Source: Acutalibacter muris
GTDB taxonomy: Bacteria; Bacillota; Clostridia; Oscillospirales; Acutalibacteraceae
Reading direction: 5' to 3'
Assembly: GCF_002201475.1 (NCBI RefSeq)
Contig: NZ_CP021422.1
Location: 3,410,001-3,474,000, forward strand
DNA: 64,000 nt
Of the stretch, positions 32,750-40,492 are shown one piece after another. The notes under the pieces are model-generated. The model was not told the origin of the DNA and did no database searches. It worked only from the letters and a program-made list of their open reading frames with translations. The position numbers were made by a program, and so were the translations under genes. Positions within the stretch are counted from its first letter, which is position 1. Every line of letters starts with the position of its first letter.

Positions 32750-33691
32750 TTACCTTTCCGCCCGGGCGAACAGATTGTCCTTGCCCATGCCCAGCACGTA
32801 GGGGTTCTGGTCGTACTCATAGCAGAAGTCCAGAAAGTCCCGCTTCTCCTTCGGGTCGGCCATTATTCTTTGCAGTATCTCGTGGGGCACTGTCCGGGCG
32901 AAGGCCCCGGGCCCGGCCATCTCTACCTCCCGAAGGCCCAGGCGTTCTAAAATACCCCGCAGCTCCTCGGGCATAAAGCCGTAGGTGATGCACCAGGGCG
33001 CGCCGCCCCGCTCATATTCAGCTATCTCCTCCTCGCCGCCCATAAGGCCCTCCTTCATGAGCCTTCTGGCGGCTTCGATATCAAAGTGAAAGCCCTCTGC
33101 CATCTCGTCCCTGTGGTCCAGGCACCAGCGGGCGAAGGGGTCGGCGGTGTTGTCGTCCAGCACAAACTGGCTTTTCTGGATAGGATTGCTGAGATAGGGC
33201 AGGAACCCCAGCCGTGACGACACACTCAGCAGGAGCTTCTTTTTGCATATCCGCGCCAGCTCCCCTATGACCCGCTCCTGGTTCGGATAGGTGTACGATA
33301 CCGGCGCGTCGAAGGACAGCACCAGGTCGAACTGCCTGTCGCCATAGGCCGAGAGGTCCTCAAGGGCCCCCTCCACAAACTCCATGTTTTTCAGCGCCCC
33401 GGCCTCTTCTGCCAGCTCCTTCGCCCGGGCTATCATGGGCGAGGAGATATCAAAGTGGGTCACCTTCACGCCGTGTCTGGCCAGCAGGATGGAGAAGCGC
33501 CCGCTCCCCGCCCCGCCGTCGAAGGCGGTCCTGATATCCCCGCCCGCTATGGCCGAGAGCACCCGACGCTCCAGGTGGTCCTTCTGTACGATATCATCTA
33601 TAAACGTCTCCTCCCGGCGGCTCTCCAGCTCCCCCTTGTCGGGCAGGTTCCAGAGCCTGCGGGAAATCTTTTCACTATAGCCTTTCTCCAT
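32750..33691 (-). CDS. Class I SAM-dependent methyltransferase
   Basis: This 313-residue protein has a Rossmann-type SAM fold: motif I TAFDGGAGSGRFSILLARHG, motif II KVTHFDISSPMIARAKELAE and a motif near DLVLSFDAPVSYTYPNQERV. The C-terminal half (HEILQRIMADPKEKRDFLDF) is family specific. The substrate, small molecule or protein, is unknown. It lies only 3 bases downstream of glmM and is probably co-transcribed. Confidence 0.82.
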   Translation of the reverse strand: MEKGYSEKISRRLWNLPDKGELESRREETFIDDIVQKDHLERRVLSAIAGGDIRTAFDGGAGSGRFSILLARHGVKVTHFDISSPMIARAKELAEEAGALKNMEFVEGALEDLSAYGDRQFDLVLSFDAPVSYTYPNQERVIGELARICKKKLLLSVSSRLGFLPYLSNPIQKSQFVLDDNTADPFARWCLDHRDEMAEGFHFDIEAARRLMKEGLMGGEEEIAEYERGGAPWCITYGFMPEELRGILERLGLREVEMAGPGAFARTVPHEILQRIMADPKEKRDFLDFCYEYDQNPYVLGMGKDNLFARAER

Positions 33692-33694
33692 CTG

Positions 33695-35047
33695 TCAGCA
33701 CAGCTCCTCGCGTATCACCTTCGCCACGCTCTCAGCCAGCTCCTCTATCTGCTGTTCATCACGGCCCTCCACCATCACGCGCAGCAGGGGCTCGGTGCCG
33801 CTGGGGCGCACAATTATCCGGCCGTCAGAGCCCAGCGTTTCGCTTACCTGCTCTATAGCCGCCCGCACCCGCTGATCAGTGTAGAAGGCCAGCTTCCCCT
33901 CGGGGGTGACGCTGATGTTCACCATGGTCTGCGGATAGCGCTGCATGACCGTGGCAAGGGACGACAGCTTTGCTTCTCGCCGCCGTAAAAGGCTCAAAAG
34001 CTGGCAGGCGGTAAGCTGGCCGTCGCCGGTGGTGGCGAAATCCCGGAATATCACGTGGCCGCTCTGCTCGCCGCCGAAGCTGTAGCTCTCAAGGCGCATC
34101 TGCTCCAGCACGTATCTGTCGCCCACCTTGGTGGCCTCGAAGCGCATACCGTTGTCCTCGCAGAACTTCTGGAAGCCCAGATTTGTCATTATTGTGCCCA
34201 CAACGGTGTTCTTATTGAGCTTGCCCCGGCTCTTCATGTCCAGGGCGCAGATGGCCATAATGAAGTCGCCGTCCACAAAGTTGCCCTTCTCGTCCACCAT
34301 CAGGCAGCGGTCCGCGTCCCCGTCGAAGGCCACGCCCGCGTCCAGGTCGTGGGTCTTCACATACTCTATGAGCCCCTCCATATGGGTGGAGCCGCAGTTG
34401 TCGTTTACGTTTATGCCGTCGGGCTTGTCGTTGAGCATGGTGACCTGGGCCCCAAGCTCTGTAAACAGGGCCTCGGCCGTGGCGCTGGCGGAGCCGTTGG
34501 CGCTGTCTATGGCAATTTTCATGCCGTCCAGGGCGAAGTGCACCGTGGACTTCACATGCTCGATATAGTCCCGCACGGCCCCCTCCGCCCGGGTGACGGT
34601 GCCCAGGCCCTCGTCCTGGGGAAGCTGGCCGGAGATGTCGGTTTTCCCTAAGATGATGTCCTCTATGCGCTCCTCCAAATCGTCCGGCAGCTTAAAGCCG
34701 TCGCCGGAGAATATCTTGATGCCGTTATACTCAAAGGAGTTATGGGAGGCCGATATCATAATGCCCGCGTCGGCCTTGTACTTCTCCACCAGGTACGCCA
34801 CGGCCGGAGTCGGCACAACCCCCAGGGTCAGAACGCTTGCCCCGATGCTGCAAAGCCCCGCAGCCATGGCGTTCTCCAGCATATCGGAGGACAGGCGCGT
34901 GTCCTTGCCGATAAGCACCCGGGGGTGCAGGTTCGATTTATTTGTCAGCACCTGTGCCGCCGCCCGGCCCAGCTGGGTGGCCAGCTCGCAGGTCAGGTCC
35001 TTGTTTGCTATGCCGCGTATGCCGTCCGTTCCGAAAAGTCTGCCCAT
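33695..35047 (-). CDS. glmM: Phosphoglucosamine mutase GlmM
   Basis: This enzyme of about 450 residues interconverts glucosamine 6-phosphate and glucosamine 1-phosphate for UDP-GlcNAc and peptidoglycan synthesis. Motifs are MGRLFGTDGIRGIANKD, the phosphoserine loop GIMISASHNSFEYNGIK, the metal loop DGDADRC and the substrate loop RPSGTEPLLRVM. I place the start at the ATG at 35047. The frame also has an ATG at 35056 (MFFMGRLF), three codons upstream. It heads the glmM-methyltransferase run. Confidence 0.95.
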   Translation of the reverse strand: MGRLFGTDGIRGIANKDLTCELATQLGRAAAQVLTNKSNLHPRVLIGKDTRLSSDMLENAMAAGLCSIGASVLTLGVVPTPAVAYLVEKYKADAGIMISASHNSFEYNGIKIFSGDGFKLPDDLEERIEDIILGKTDISGQLPQDEGLGTVTRAEGAVRDYIEHVKSTVHFALDGMKIAIDSANGSASATAEALFTELGAQVTMLNDKPDGINVNDNCGSTHMEGLIEYVKTHDLDAGVAFDGDADRCLMVDEKGNFVDGDFIMAICALDMKSRGKLNKNTVVGTIMTNLGFQKFCEDNGMRFEATKVGDRYVLEQMRLESYSFGGEQSGHVIFRDFATTGDGQLTACQLLSLLRRREAKLSSLATVMQRYPQTMVNISVTPEGKLAFYTDQRVRAAIEQVSETLGSDGRIIVRPSGTEPLLRVMVEGRDEQQIEELAESVAKVIREELC

Positions 35048-35117
35048 AAAAAACACCTTCGCTTTCTGAAAAATTTTATTTTATAATATATATGCCGTAA
35101 TATTCCGGCCCCTCTGT

Positions 35118-35493
35118 CTAGCTGAGCTTTGAGAGCGCCCAACGCCCCACCTCCCAGGCGGCCTCCTCTACGGTAAGCCCGGACACCTCCAGTGTGTCAT
35201 ACGGTACGCCCTCTATTTTGTCGTGCTCTCTGAAATACCTGTCATAGTCCAGGGAGCTCTGTATCCAGCCAGTATCCGTAATTCCCCGGCCCTCCGCCAT
35301 GCGCCGCCGGAGCTCCTGCTCGCCCACCGTCAGAGCCAGCACAAAAATATCGCTGAAAAACCGCGTGCCATAGGCCCTCGAAAGCATCTGGATGTTCCCC
35401 GCCCGGCTCCATATAGTTGGGACAGGTTACGGCGCTTTCCTCAACAGTTTTGTCGTAGTCATAATTGCCGCAGTTGGGGCATATTTCCACCAT
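35118..35493 (-). pseudogene. Zinc-ribbon P-loop kinase remnant
   Basis: The N-terminal piece starting at 35493 (MVEICPNCGNYDYDKTVEES) carries half of a zinc ribbon. A frame change near 35415 leads into PTIWSRAGNIQMLSRAYGTR and EQELRRRMAEGRGITDTGWI QSSLDYDRYF, which look like the end of a nucleoside/AAA-type kinase. The Walker A loop and the other zinc cysteines are missing, so an internal deletion plus a frameshift separates the two ends. It ends normally with ALSKLS. The original function is uncertain. Confidence 0.6.
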
Positions 35494-35504
35494 ATTTATC
35501 ACTC

Positions 35505-35740
35505 CTATCCAAGCTTTCTCCCCGCAAAGGGCCCCGTGCTGTCGTAGGGCTTCACCACCTTCATGCTCTCCCCGGAGAGCCGCATCGTGTCCTCCTGCTG
35601 AAACGCAATGCGCCCGCCCAGCCCCAGCTTCTCCGCCGCTGCTTCAGCCGTTCGAGTATGCTGTCCGACAGGTTAAAGGCCTGGTACTTTTCCGAGTATT
35701 CCTCCCAGTCCAGCCGGTTCTTCTCCACTATATCCGTCAT
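35505..35740 (-). pseudogene. SAM methyltransferase remnant
   Basis: From the ATG at 35740 the frame reads MTDIVEKNRLDWEEYSEKYQ AFNLSDSILERLK, a family N-terminus. A shifted frame continues AAAEKLGLGGRIAFQQEDTM RLSGESMKVVKPYDSTGPFA and stops at 35505. Both parts resemble one Clostridia class I methyltransferase family, but the SAM-binding glycine motif between them is lost. The ribosome binding region GGAGTGATAAATATG is identical to that of the neighbouring kinase remnant. Confidence 0.55.
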
Positions 35741-35745
35741 ATTTA

Positions 35746-36864
35746 TCACTCCAATTTAAGCTGTAACCCCTCCGTATCATCCCTAAGCCTTGAGGGCACC
35801 GGCAGGCCCAAATGGGCGCAGGCGGCGGGGGTAACGCAGCGTCCCCGGGGGGTTCGGGTGAGAAAGCCTATCTGCATAAGATAGGGCTCGTTCACGTCCA
35901 GCAGGGTCACGGCCTCCTCACCGGTGGCCGCCGCCAGGGTCTCAAGCCCCACCGGCCCGCCGCCGTAGTTTTTGATGATGGCCGTCAGCATATTGCGGTC
36001 GCTCTGGTCGAGCCCTAACTCGTCTATCTCCATACGGTCCAGGGCCACCTGGGCGGTGTTGAGGGTTATCACCCCGCCGCTCATGACCTCGGCAAAGTCC
36101 CGCACCCGCTTTAAAAGGCGGTTCACTATTCTGGGCGTGCCCCGCGAGCGGGAGGCAAGCTCCAAAGCCGCGTCCGCGTCTATCTCGCAGTTAAGTATCT
36201 TTGCGCTGCGCTGGACGATGAGCCCCAGCTCCCGGGGGTTATAGAGCTCAAGCCTCAATACCACCCCGAAACGGTCCCGAAGGGGCGCAGAGAGCTGGCC
36301 CGCTCTGGTGGTGGCCCCTACTAAAGTGAACTTTGGCAGCGGCAGGTGGTACGACGCGGCCATCTGTCCCTTGCCTGTGATTATGTCCAGGGCGAAGTCC
36401 TCCATGGCGGGATACAGTATCTCCTCCACCGTCCTTGGGAGCCGGTGCACCTCGTCGATGAACAGCACGTCCCCGGGGGACAGGTTCGTTAAAAGCGCGG
36501 CTAAATCCCCGGGCTTCTCTACAGCGGGGCCGCTGGTTATGCGCAGGTCCACCCCCAGCTCGTTGGCGACGATACCCGCAAGGGTGGTCTTGCCAAGCCC
36601 CGGCGGGCCGTAGAGCAGCACATGGTCCAGGCTCTCCTTCCGAGACTTTGCCGCTTCAATGTATATTTTAAGGTTCTCCTTCACCTTGTCCTGGCCGATG
36701 TACTCCGAGAAGGTCCTGGGGCGCAGGGGGTTCTCCGTCTCGCCGTCCCCGGGGATGTAGCCGGTGTCGGTCAGGCGGTCCTCTAAGTCTAAATCGTTAT
36801 CCTGAGCGTCCCAGTCAATGCCGTACTGCTGGGCGCTATTATTCCCGCCGCTTTTCTCTATCAT
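35746..36864 (-). CDS. ruvB: Holliday junction helicase RuvB
   Basis: This 372-residue AAA+ motor of the RuvAB complex drives branch migration of Holliday junctions. It has Walker [11 protein letters not shown], Walker B FIDEVHRL, sensor [10 protein letters not shown] and the C-terminal winged helix ([14 protein letters not shown]). The N-terminus has about 40 extra residues ([20 protein letters not shown]...) relative to the shortest RuvB proteins. It is separated from ruvA by a cupin gene and an AlkZ-related gene. Confidence 0.96.
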   Translation of the reverse strand: MIEKSGGNNSAQQYGIDWDAQDNDLDLEDRLTDTGYIPGDGETENPLRPRTFSEYIGQDKVKENLKIYIEAAKSRKESLDHVLLYGPPGLGKTTLAGIVANELGVDLRITSGPAVEKPGDLAALLTNLSPGDVLFIDEVHRLPRTVEEILYPAMEDFALDIITGKGQMAASYHLPLPKFTLVGATTRAGQLSAPLRDRFGVVLRLELYNPRELGLIVQRSAKILNCEIDADAALELASRSRGTPRIVNRLLKRVRDFAEVMSGGVITLNTAQVALDRMEIDELGLDQSDRNMLTAIIKNYGGGPVGLETLAAATGEEAVTLLDVNEPYLMQIGFLTRTPRGRCVTPAACAHLGLPVPSRLRDDTEGLQLKLE

Positions 36865-36889
36865 GGGTGTCTCCTCTCAGGTGCACGCC

Positions 36890-37216
36890 TTATTCAGGCA
36901 GCACGTTCAGCTTTATGACCTTGGCCGTCTCCCCGCCGTCGTTCCAGATGGAGTGTGGGACCATTCCCGGCACGTAAAAACTCTCGTCCTTATTCACGGT
37001 ATGGGCCGTCTCGCCAAGCATCACCCGGACCCGGCCCTCGGTTACGATGAAGATATGCGCGCTCTCGTGGGTGTGGTTGCCCTTGGGCCCGCCGCCGTCC
37101 TTGTCTATATAGGCCAGGGCCCCCCACTGTATTTTACCGGCGCGGCCCGCCTCTTTACAGTCGAAAAGTATCTTTGCGTGAAAGTTGGTGTGGCCTTCGG
37201 GGGTCATAAATTCCAT
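36890..37216 (-). CDS. Cupin domain protein
   Basis: This 108-residue single-domain cupin has motif 1 GNHTHESAHIFIVTEGRVRV (G..H.H...E) and motif 2 ESFYVPGMVPHSIWNDGG. The conserved His residues suggest a bound metal. The role is unknown. It lies in the ruv cluster, 25 bases before ruvB, after a GAGAGGAGATAATAAA site. Confidence 0.8.
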   Translation of the reverse strand: MEFMTPEGHTNFHAKILFDCKEAGRAGKIQWGALAYIDKDGGGPKGNHTHESAHIFIVTEGRVRVMLGETAHTVNKDESFYVPGMVPHSIWNDGGETAKVIKLNVLPE

Positions 37217-37244
37217 TTTTATTATCTCCTCTCATATATCCCTA

Positions 37245-37784
37245 TCATCTTATCAGCGATTTAAACTGTTTCTCGGTCATAACGCCGCCCACAAGCTCCC
37301 ACAAACGCCCCTTCGGGTCCTCCGCCGGGACTATGGCCGGAGCCAGCCGCTCCCACTCCCCCGCCGTGCAGTACAGGAGCTCCGACCAGTTCTCATTGAG
37401 CTCCCTGCCGCTGGCTATGGCGGTAACATAGAGGTTTTGCAGCAAAAAGTCCATCCCTGCCCGGTAGTCCTTACTCTCCATGGCGCAGGCGCTTTTAAGG
37501 AACGCCGCGTCCGCCCCGGGGTTCTCCTCAATCATACTGTATAGTTCCCGGGCCGGGCCGCTCATTGGCCGTTGGGGCCGTAGGACCTTTATGAGGCGGT
37601 ACGCCTCGGGGGACAGATAGGCCGTGCGCTTTTTATAGGCCTTGGAGTAGAACACAAGGTGCTTGTCTATCAGCTCCATAGCGTCCCTCCATGTGCAGCC
37701 TATATCCTCAAGGGCCGGAAGTTCAGGGTTCTGATTGCAGAGCAGTATACCGTTTTGGATGAGCCAGGCCTGTATATCTCCCAT
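37245..37784 (-). CDS. AlkZ-related winged-helix protein
   Basis: This 179-residue protein with MGDIQAWLIQNGILLCNQNP and LSPEAYRLIKVLRPQRPMSG matches my recollection of the Clostridia family labelled AlkZ-related, a truncated relative of the AlkZ DNA glycosylase with winged-helix units. AlkZ proteins unhook DNA crosslinks, but this short form lacks a recognisable catalytic QxQ pair. It sits directly after ruvA, only 2 bases away, so a DNA repair link is plausible by context. Confidence 0.5.
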   Translation of the reverse strand: MGDIQAWLIQNGILLCNQNPELPALEDIGCTWRDAMELIDKHLVFYSKAYKKRTAYLSPEAYRLIKVLRPQRPMSGPARELYSMIEENPGADAAFLKSACAMESKDYRAGMDFLLQNLYVTAIASGRELNENWSELLYCTAGEWERLAPAIVPAEDPKGRLWELVGGVMTEKQFKSLIR

Positions 37785-37786
37785 CT

Positions 37787-38389
37787 TTACCTGCTCCCAA
37801 ACCCCTTCAGCGCCAGTCTGATAAGCTCCTCTGCGGGCAGCGAGCTGTCCAAGCGTCCCACCGCCGCCGCGGCCTCTGAGGGCGTGTAGCCCAGGGTAAC
37901 CAGGGCCTCCGCGGCCTGGGCGGCGTTGCCTGCCGCCGAGGGCCCGCCGGGCTCTATGCCGGAGAGGTCCGTGCCCGCAAAGCTCAAACCCTTTACCTTG
38001 TCCTTCAATTCCAGCACTATCCGCTGGGCCAATTTTGCCCCAACGCCGTTGGCCTTTGTAAAGCGCTTGGCGTCCCCGGCGGCTGCGGCAAGGGCCACAT
38101 CCTCGGGGGCCATCTCCGAGAGTATGGCAAGGGCCGCCTTAGGGCCCACGCCGCTTATGGCCGTTAAGAGCTTATAGCAGTTCAGCTCCTGCTGGGTATA
38201 GAAGCCGTAGAGGTCCAGCGCGTCCTCCCGCACGTTTAAGTAGGTATAGAGCGTAGCCTTGCCCCCGGTGCGGGGCAAAGCCCGAAGTGTGCCCATGGAG
38301 GTAAGGCACTTGAAGGCCACGCCCCCCACGTCGATGACGGCCACTCCCGGCTCGGTGTGGCTCACGGTCCCTGTAAGGCTATAGAACAT
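37787..38389 (-). CDS. ruvA: Holliday junction protein RuvA
   Basis: This 200-residue DNA-binding subunit of RuvAB has the N-terminal OB fold (MFYSLTGTVSHTEPGVAVID), helix-hairpin-helix motifs (LLTAISGVGPKAALAIL and KANGVGAKLAQRIVLELK) and the C-terminal UBA-like RuvB-binding domain (EALVTLGYTPSEAAAAVGRL). Length is typical. It overlaps ruvC by 11 bases. Confidence 0.96.
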   Translation of the reverse strand: MFYSLTGTVSHTEPGVAVIDVGGVAFKCLTSMGTLRALPRTGGKATLYTYLNVREDALDLYGFYTQQELNCYKLLTAISGVGPKAALAILSEMAPEDVALAAAAGDAKRFTKANGVGAKLAQRIVLELKDKVKGLSFAGTDLSGIEPGGPSAAGNAAQAAEALVTLGYTPSEAAAAVGRLDSSLPAEELIRLALKGFGSR

Positions 38390-38903
38390 TGCTTATCCCT
38401 CCGTTTATCTTTATAAGCCTCCTGCGCACGTTGGACCCAGCCGCCTGCCCGTGGCAGATGGCCAGCGCCAAAGCGTCCGCCGCGTCGTCGGGCTTCGGTG
38501 TGTCGGGAAGGTTCAGAAGCTTCGCCGTCATCTCCTGGACCTGGTGCTTCTGTGCCTTGCCATAGCCGGTGACCGCCTGCTTCACCTGCATGGGGGTATA
38601 CTCGAATAGGGGCACCCCCGCCTGGGACAGGGTCAGGAGTATTATTCCCCTTGCCTCGGCCACCCCTATGCCGGTGGTCTTATTGTTGAGAAAGTACAGC
38701 TTTTCCACCGCCGCCGCCTGGGGCCGAAGGGTCTCTATAAGCTCCGTCATGCCCTCGTATATCTCCAGAAGCCGCAGACCGAAGTCCTCCCCGGCCTTTG
38801 TGGTGACCGCACCGTACTCCACCGTCTCGTACCGGCCCCGGGCCGCGTTTATGACCCCATAGCCCACAATGGCATAGCCGGGGTCGATGCCTAATATGCG
38901 CAT
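38379..38903 (-). CDS. ruvC: Holliday junction resolvase RuvC
   Basis: This endonuclease of about 174 residues symmetrically cuts Holliday junctions. It shows MRILGIDPGYAIVGYGVI (first catalytic Asp), AVEKLYFLNN (Glu) and KPDDAADALALAICH (Asp pair). I prefer the ATG at 38903, with GGAGAAG just upstream, over the ATG at 38915. It leads the ruvC-ruvA-(AlkZ-related)-(cupin)-ruvB run. Confidence 0.95.
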   Translation of the reverse strand: MRILGIDPGYAIVGYGVINAARGRYETVEYGAVTTKAGEDFGLRLLEIYEGMTELIETLRPQAAAVEKLYFLNNKTTGIGVAEARGIILLTLSQAGVPLFEYTPMQVKQAVTGYGKAQKHQVQEMTAKLLNLPDTPKPDDAADALALAICHGQAAGSNVRRRLIKINGGISNVL

Positions 38904-38935
38904 ATTCTTCTCCATTTTAAAAAGGTTCAGCTTAT

Positions 38936-38944
38936 ATTATATCA
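38936..38944 (-). promoter_or_regulatory. Extended -10 for the ruv operon
   Basis: On the minus strand TGATATAAT (38944-38936) gives a perfect extended -10 about 33 bases before the ruvC start. No good -35 hexamer is visible. Confidence 0.6.
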
Positions 38945-39080
38945 TAAATCTGCTTGGAGTTTTCCGGTACTTTTGCAAAGCAAAAGGCGAGCTCTTCGAG
39001 CGAGAGGGAAACTCCGAAGGTACGCTTTGCGTACATTATAACACAGAAGATATTTCCAGTCAAAAAAAATTGCTCTTCCG

Positions 39081-39112
39081 CATTATTTTTCCCTTTCAAA
39101 GGGAAAATAATG
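39081..39112. promoter_or_regulatory. AT-rich hairpin upstream of ypeB
   Basis: CATTATTTTTCCCTTT (39081-39096) pairs with AAAGGGAAAATAATG (39098-39112) to form a long, nearly perfect hairpin that ends 27 bases before the ypeB start. Two smaller palindromes, CTTTTGCAAAGCAAAAG near 38970 and GTACGCTTTGCGTAC near 39020, precede it. No T run follows on the plus strand. Confidence 0.5.
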
Positions 39113-39139
39113 TGAAAAAGCCTTAGGAAGTGACCATAT

Positions 39140-40492
39140 ATGAAGACCCGCGCAAAAGTCCGTCTGATAACCTTCGCCCTTGCCCTGCCGGTGCTGCTGG
39201 GGGGCTTCTGGCTGGACGCTCAGCTCTCGCTCCGCTCGGCCCGGACACAGCTGGAGTACGTGTACCTTCGGGCCCTGGGGGACCTTACGGACTATGTGTC
39301 CGGCATGGGCGACACCCTCCATAAATCTATGTATGCCGGCTCCCCCGCCACCCGCAGTGCCCTGTCGGCACAGCTTCTGGAGCAGGCCGGCGGGGCCAAG
39401 TCCGCCATGGCGGCTCTGCCCTTCTCGGGGGAGAAGTCCGACCGTTTCAACCGTTTCCTGTCCCAGGCCGGGGACTATGCCATGGCCCTCTCCCGCAAGA
39501 CCTTCTCCGGGGCTCAGCCGGACAGCGCTGACCTTGAGAACCTTAAAATGCTGCGGGAATACGCCGGCAAGCTCACCGAGGCCCTTACAGGGCTCCAGGC
39601 CCGGCTCACCGCCGAAGGGGACAGCCTCGTGCAGAACGTCCACCTGCTGAACAACCTGGACGAGATAGATAACCTTGCCGTGCTGGACAACGACTTCGAT
39701 GAGGTTTCCGAGGAGTTCTCCACCTTTCCGGCCCTGTTGTACGACGGCCCCTTCTCCGACCATATCAGCCGCCGGGAGCCCCTGTCCCTCGCGGGCTCAG
39801 AGGGCGTTACCCCGGAACAGGCGCGTGCCGAGGCAGCGAAGTTTTTAAATTGTTCCGAGGACTCTCTAGGCTTCACCGGCGAGGGCGGCGGGAACCTGCC
39901 GGTGTACTCCTTTACCACAGAGGACTCCATAGTGAATATTACCCGCCAGGGCGGCCGGCCCGTGTACTTTAAAAAGGCCGGGGGCGTCTCCGCCGCCAAG
40001 TTCACTATTGACCAGGCCCGCCGGGCGGCGGAGGAATACCTCTCCGGGCTGGGCTACGACCCCATGGAACTGAGCTACTTTCTTATAAACGACAATATGG
40101 CAGGCTTCAACTTTCACGGCTCCCTCAAGACTGTGGACGGCCAGACGGTGATTTGCTACCCGGACCTTATGAAGGTCACCGTGGAGCTGGAGCAGGGCGG
40201 GACCATAGAGTTCGACGCTACAGGTTATGTGATGAATAACCACACCCGCAGCGTTCCCGCGCCCAAGGTCTCCCTTGACGAAGTTAAAAACGCCGTCAAC
40301 CCCCTGCTCCGTGTGGAGAGCGGGCGGATGGCCATAGTGCCTACGCCGGGACTTGAGGAGCTGCTCTGCTGGGAGCTCCACTGTACCGCCGCCGACGGAC
40401 AGGAGGTTTTGAGCTATGTGAACGCTGAGACTGGCCTGGAAGAGCAGCTCTATATTCTACAAAAGGACGAACATGGCACTTTAGCAAATTAG
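39140..40492 (+). CDS. ypeB: Spore germination protein YpeB
   Basis: This 450-residue protein has an N-terminal transmembrane helix (VRLITFALALPVLLGGFWLD) and a long helical region, then PepSY-like repeats (ARAEAAKFLNCSEDSLGFTG; ARRAAEEYLSGLGYDPMELS; VKNAVNPLLRVE). YpeB is needed in spores to localise and stabilise the cortex-lytic enzyme SleB. SleB is normally encoded just upstream, but here the upstream neighbour is the divergent ruv operon, so sleB must lie elsewhere. Its last four bases overlap the convergent topoisomerase gene. The site AGGAAGTGA precedes the ATG. Confidence 0.88.
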   Translation: MKTRAKVRLITFALALPVLLGGFWLDAQLSLRSARTQLEYVYLRALGDLTDYVSGMGDTLHKSMYAGSPATRSALSAQLLEQAGGAKSAMAALPFSGEKSDRFNRFLSQAGDYAMALSRKTFSGAQPDSADLENLKMLREYAGKLTEALTGLQARLTAEGDSLVQNVHLLNNLDEIDNLAVLDNDFDEVSEEFSTFPALLYDGPFSDHISRREPLSLAGSEGVTPEQARAEAAKFLNCSEDSLGFTGEGGGNLPVYSFTTEDSIVNITRQGGRPVYFKKAGGVSAAKFTIDQARRAAEEYLSGLGYDPMELSYFLINDNMAGFNFHGSLKTVDGQTVICYPDLMKVTVELEQGGTIEFDATGYVMNNHTRSVPAPKVSLDEVKNAVNPLLRVESGRMAIVPTPGLEELLCWELHCTAADGQEVLSYVNAETGLEEQLYILQKDEHGTLAN

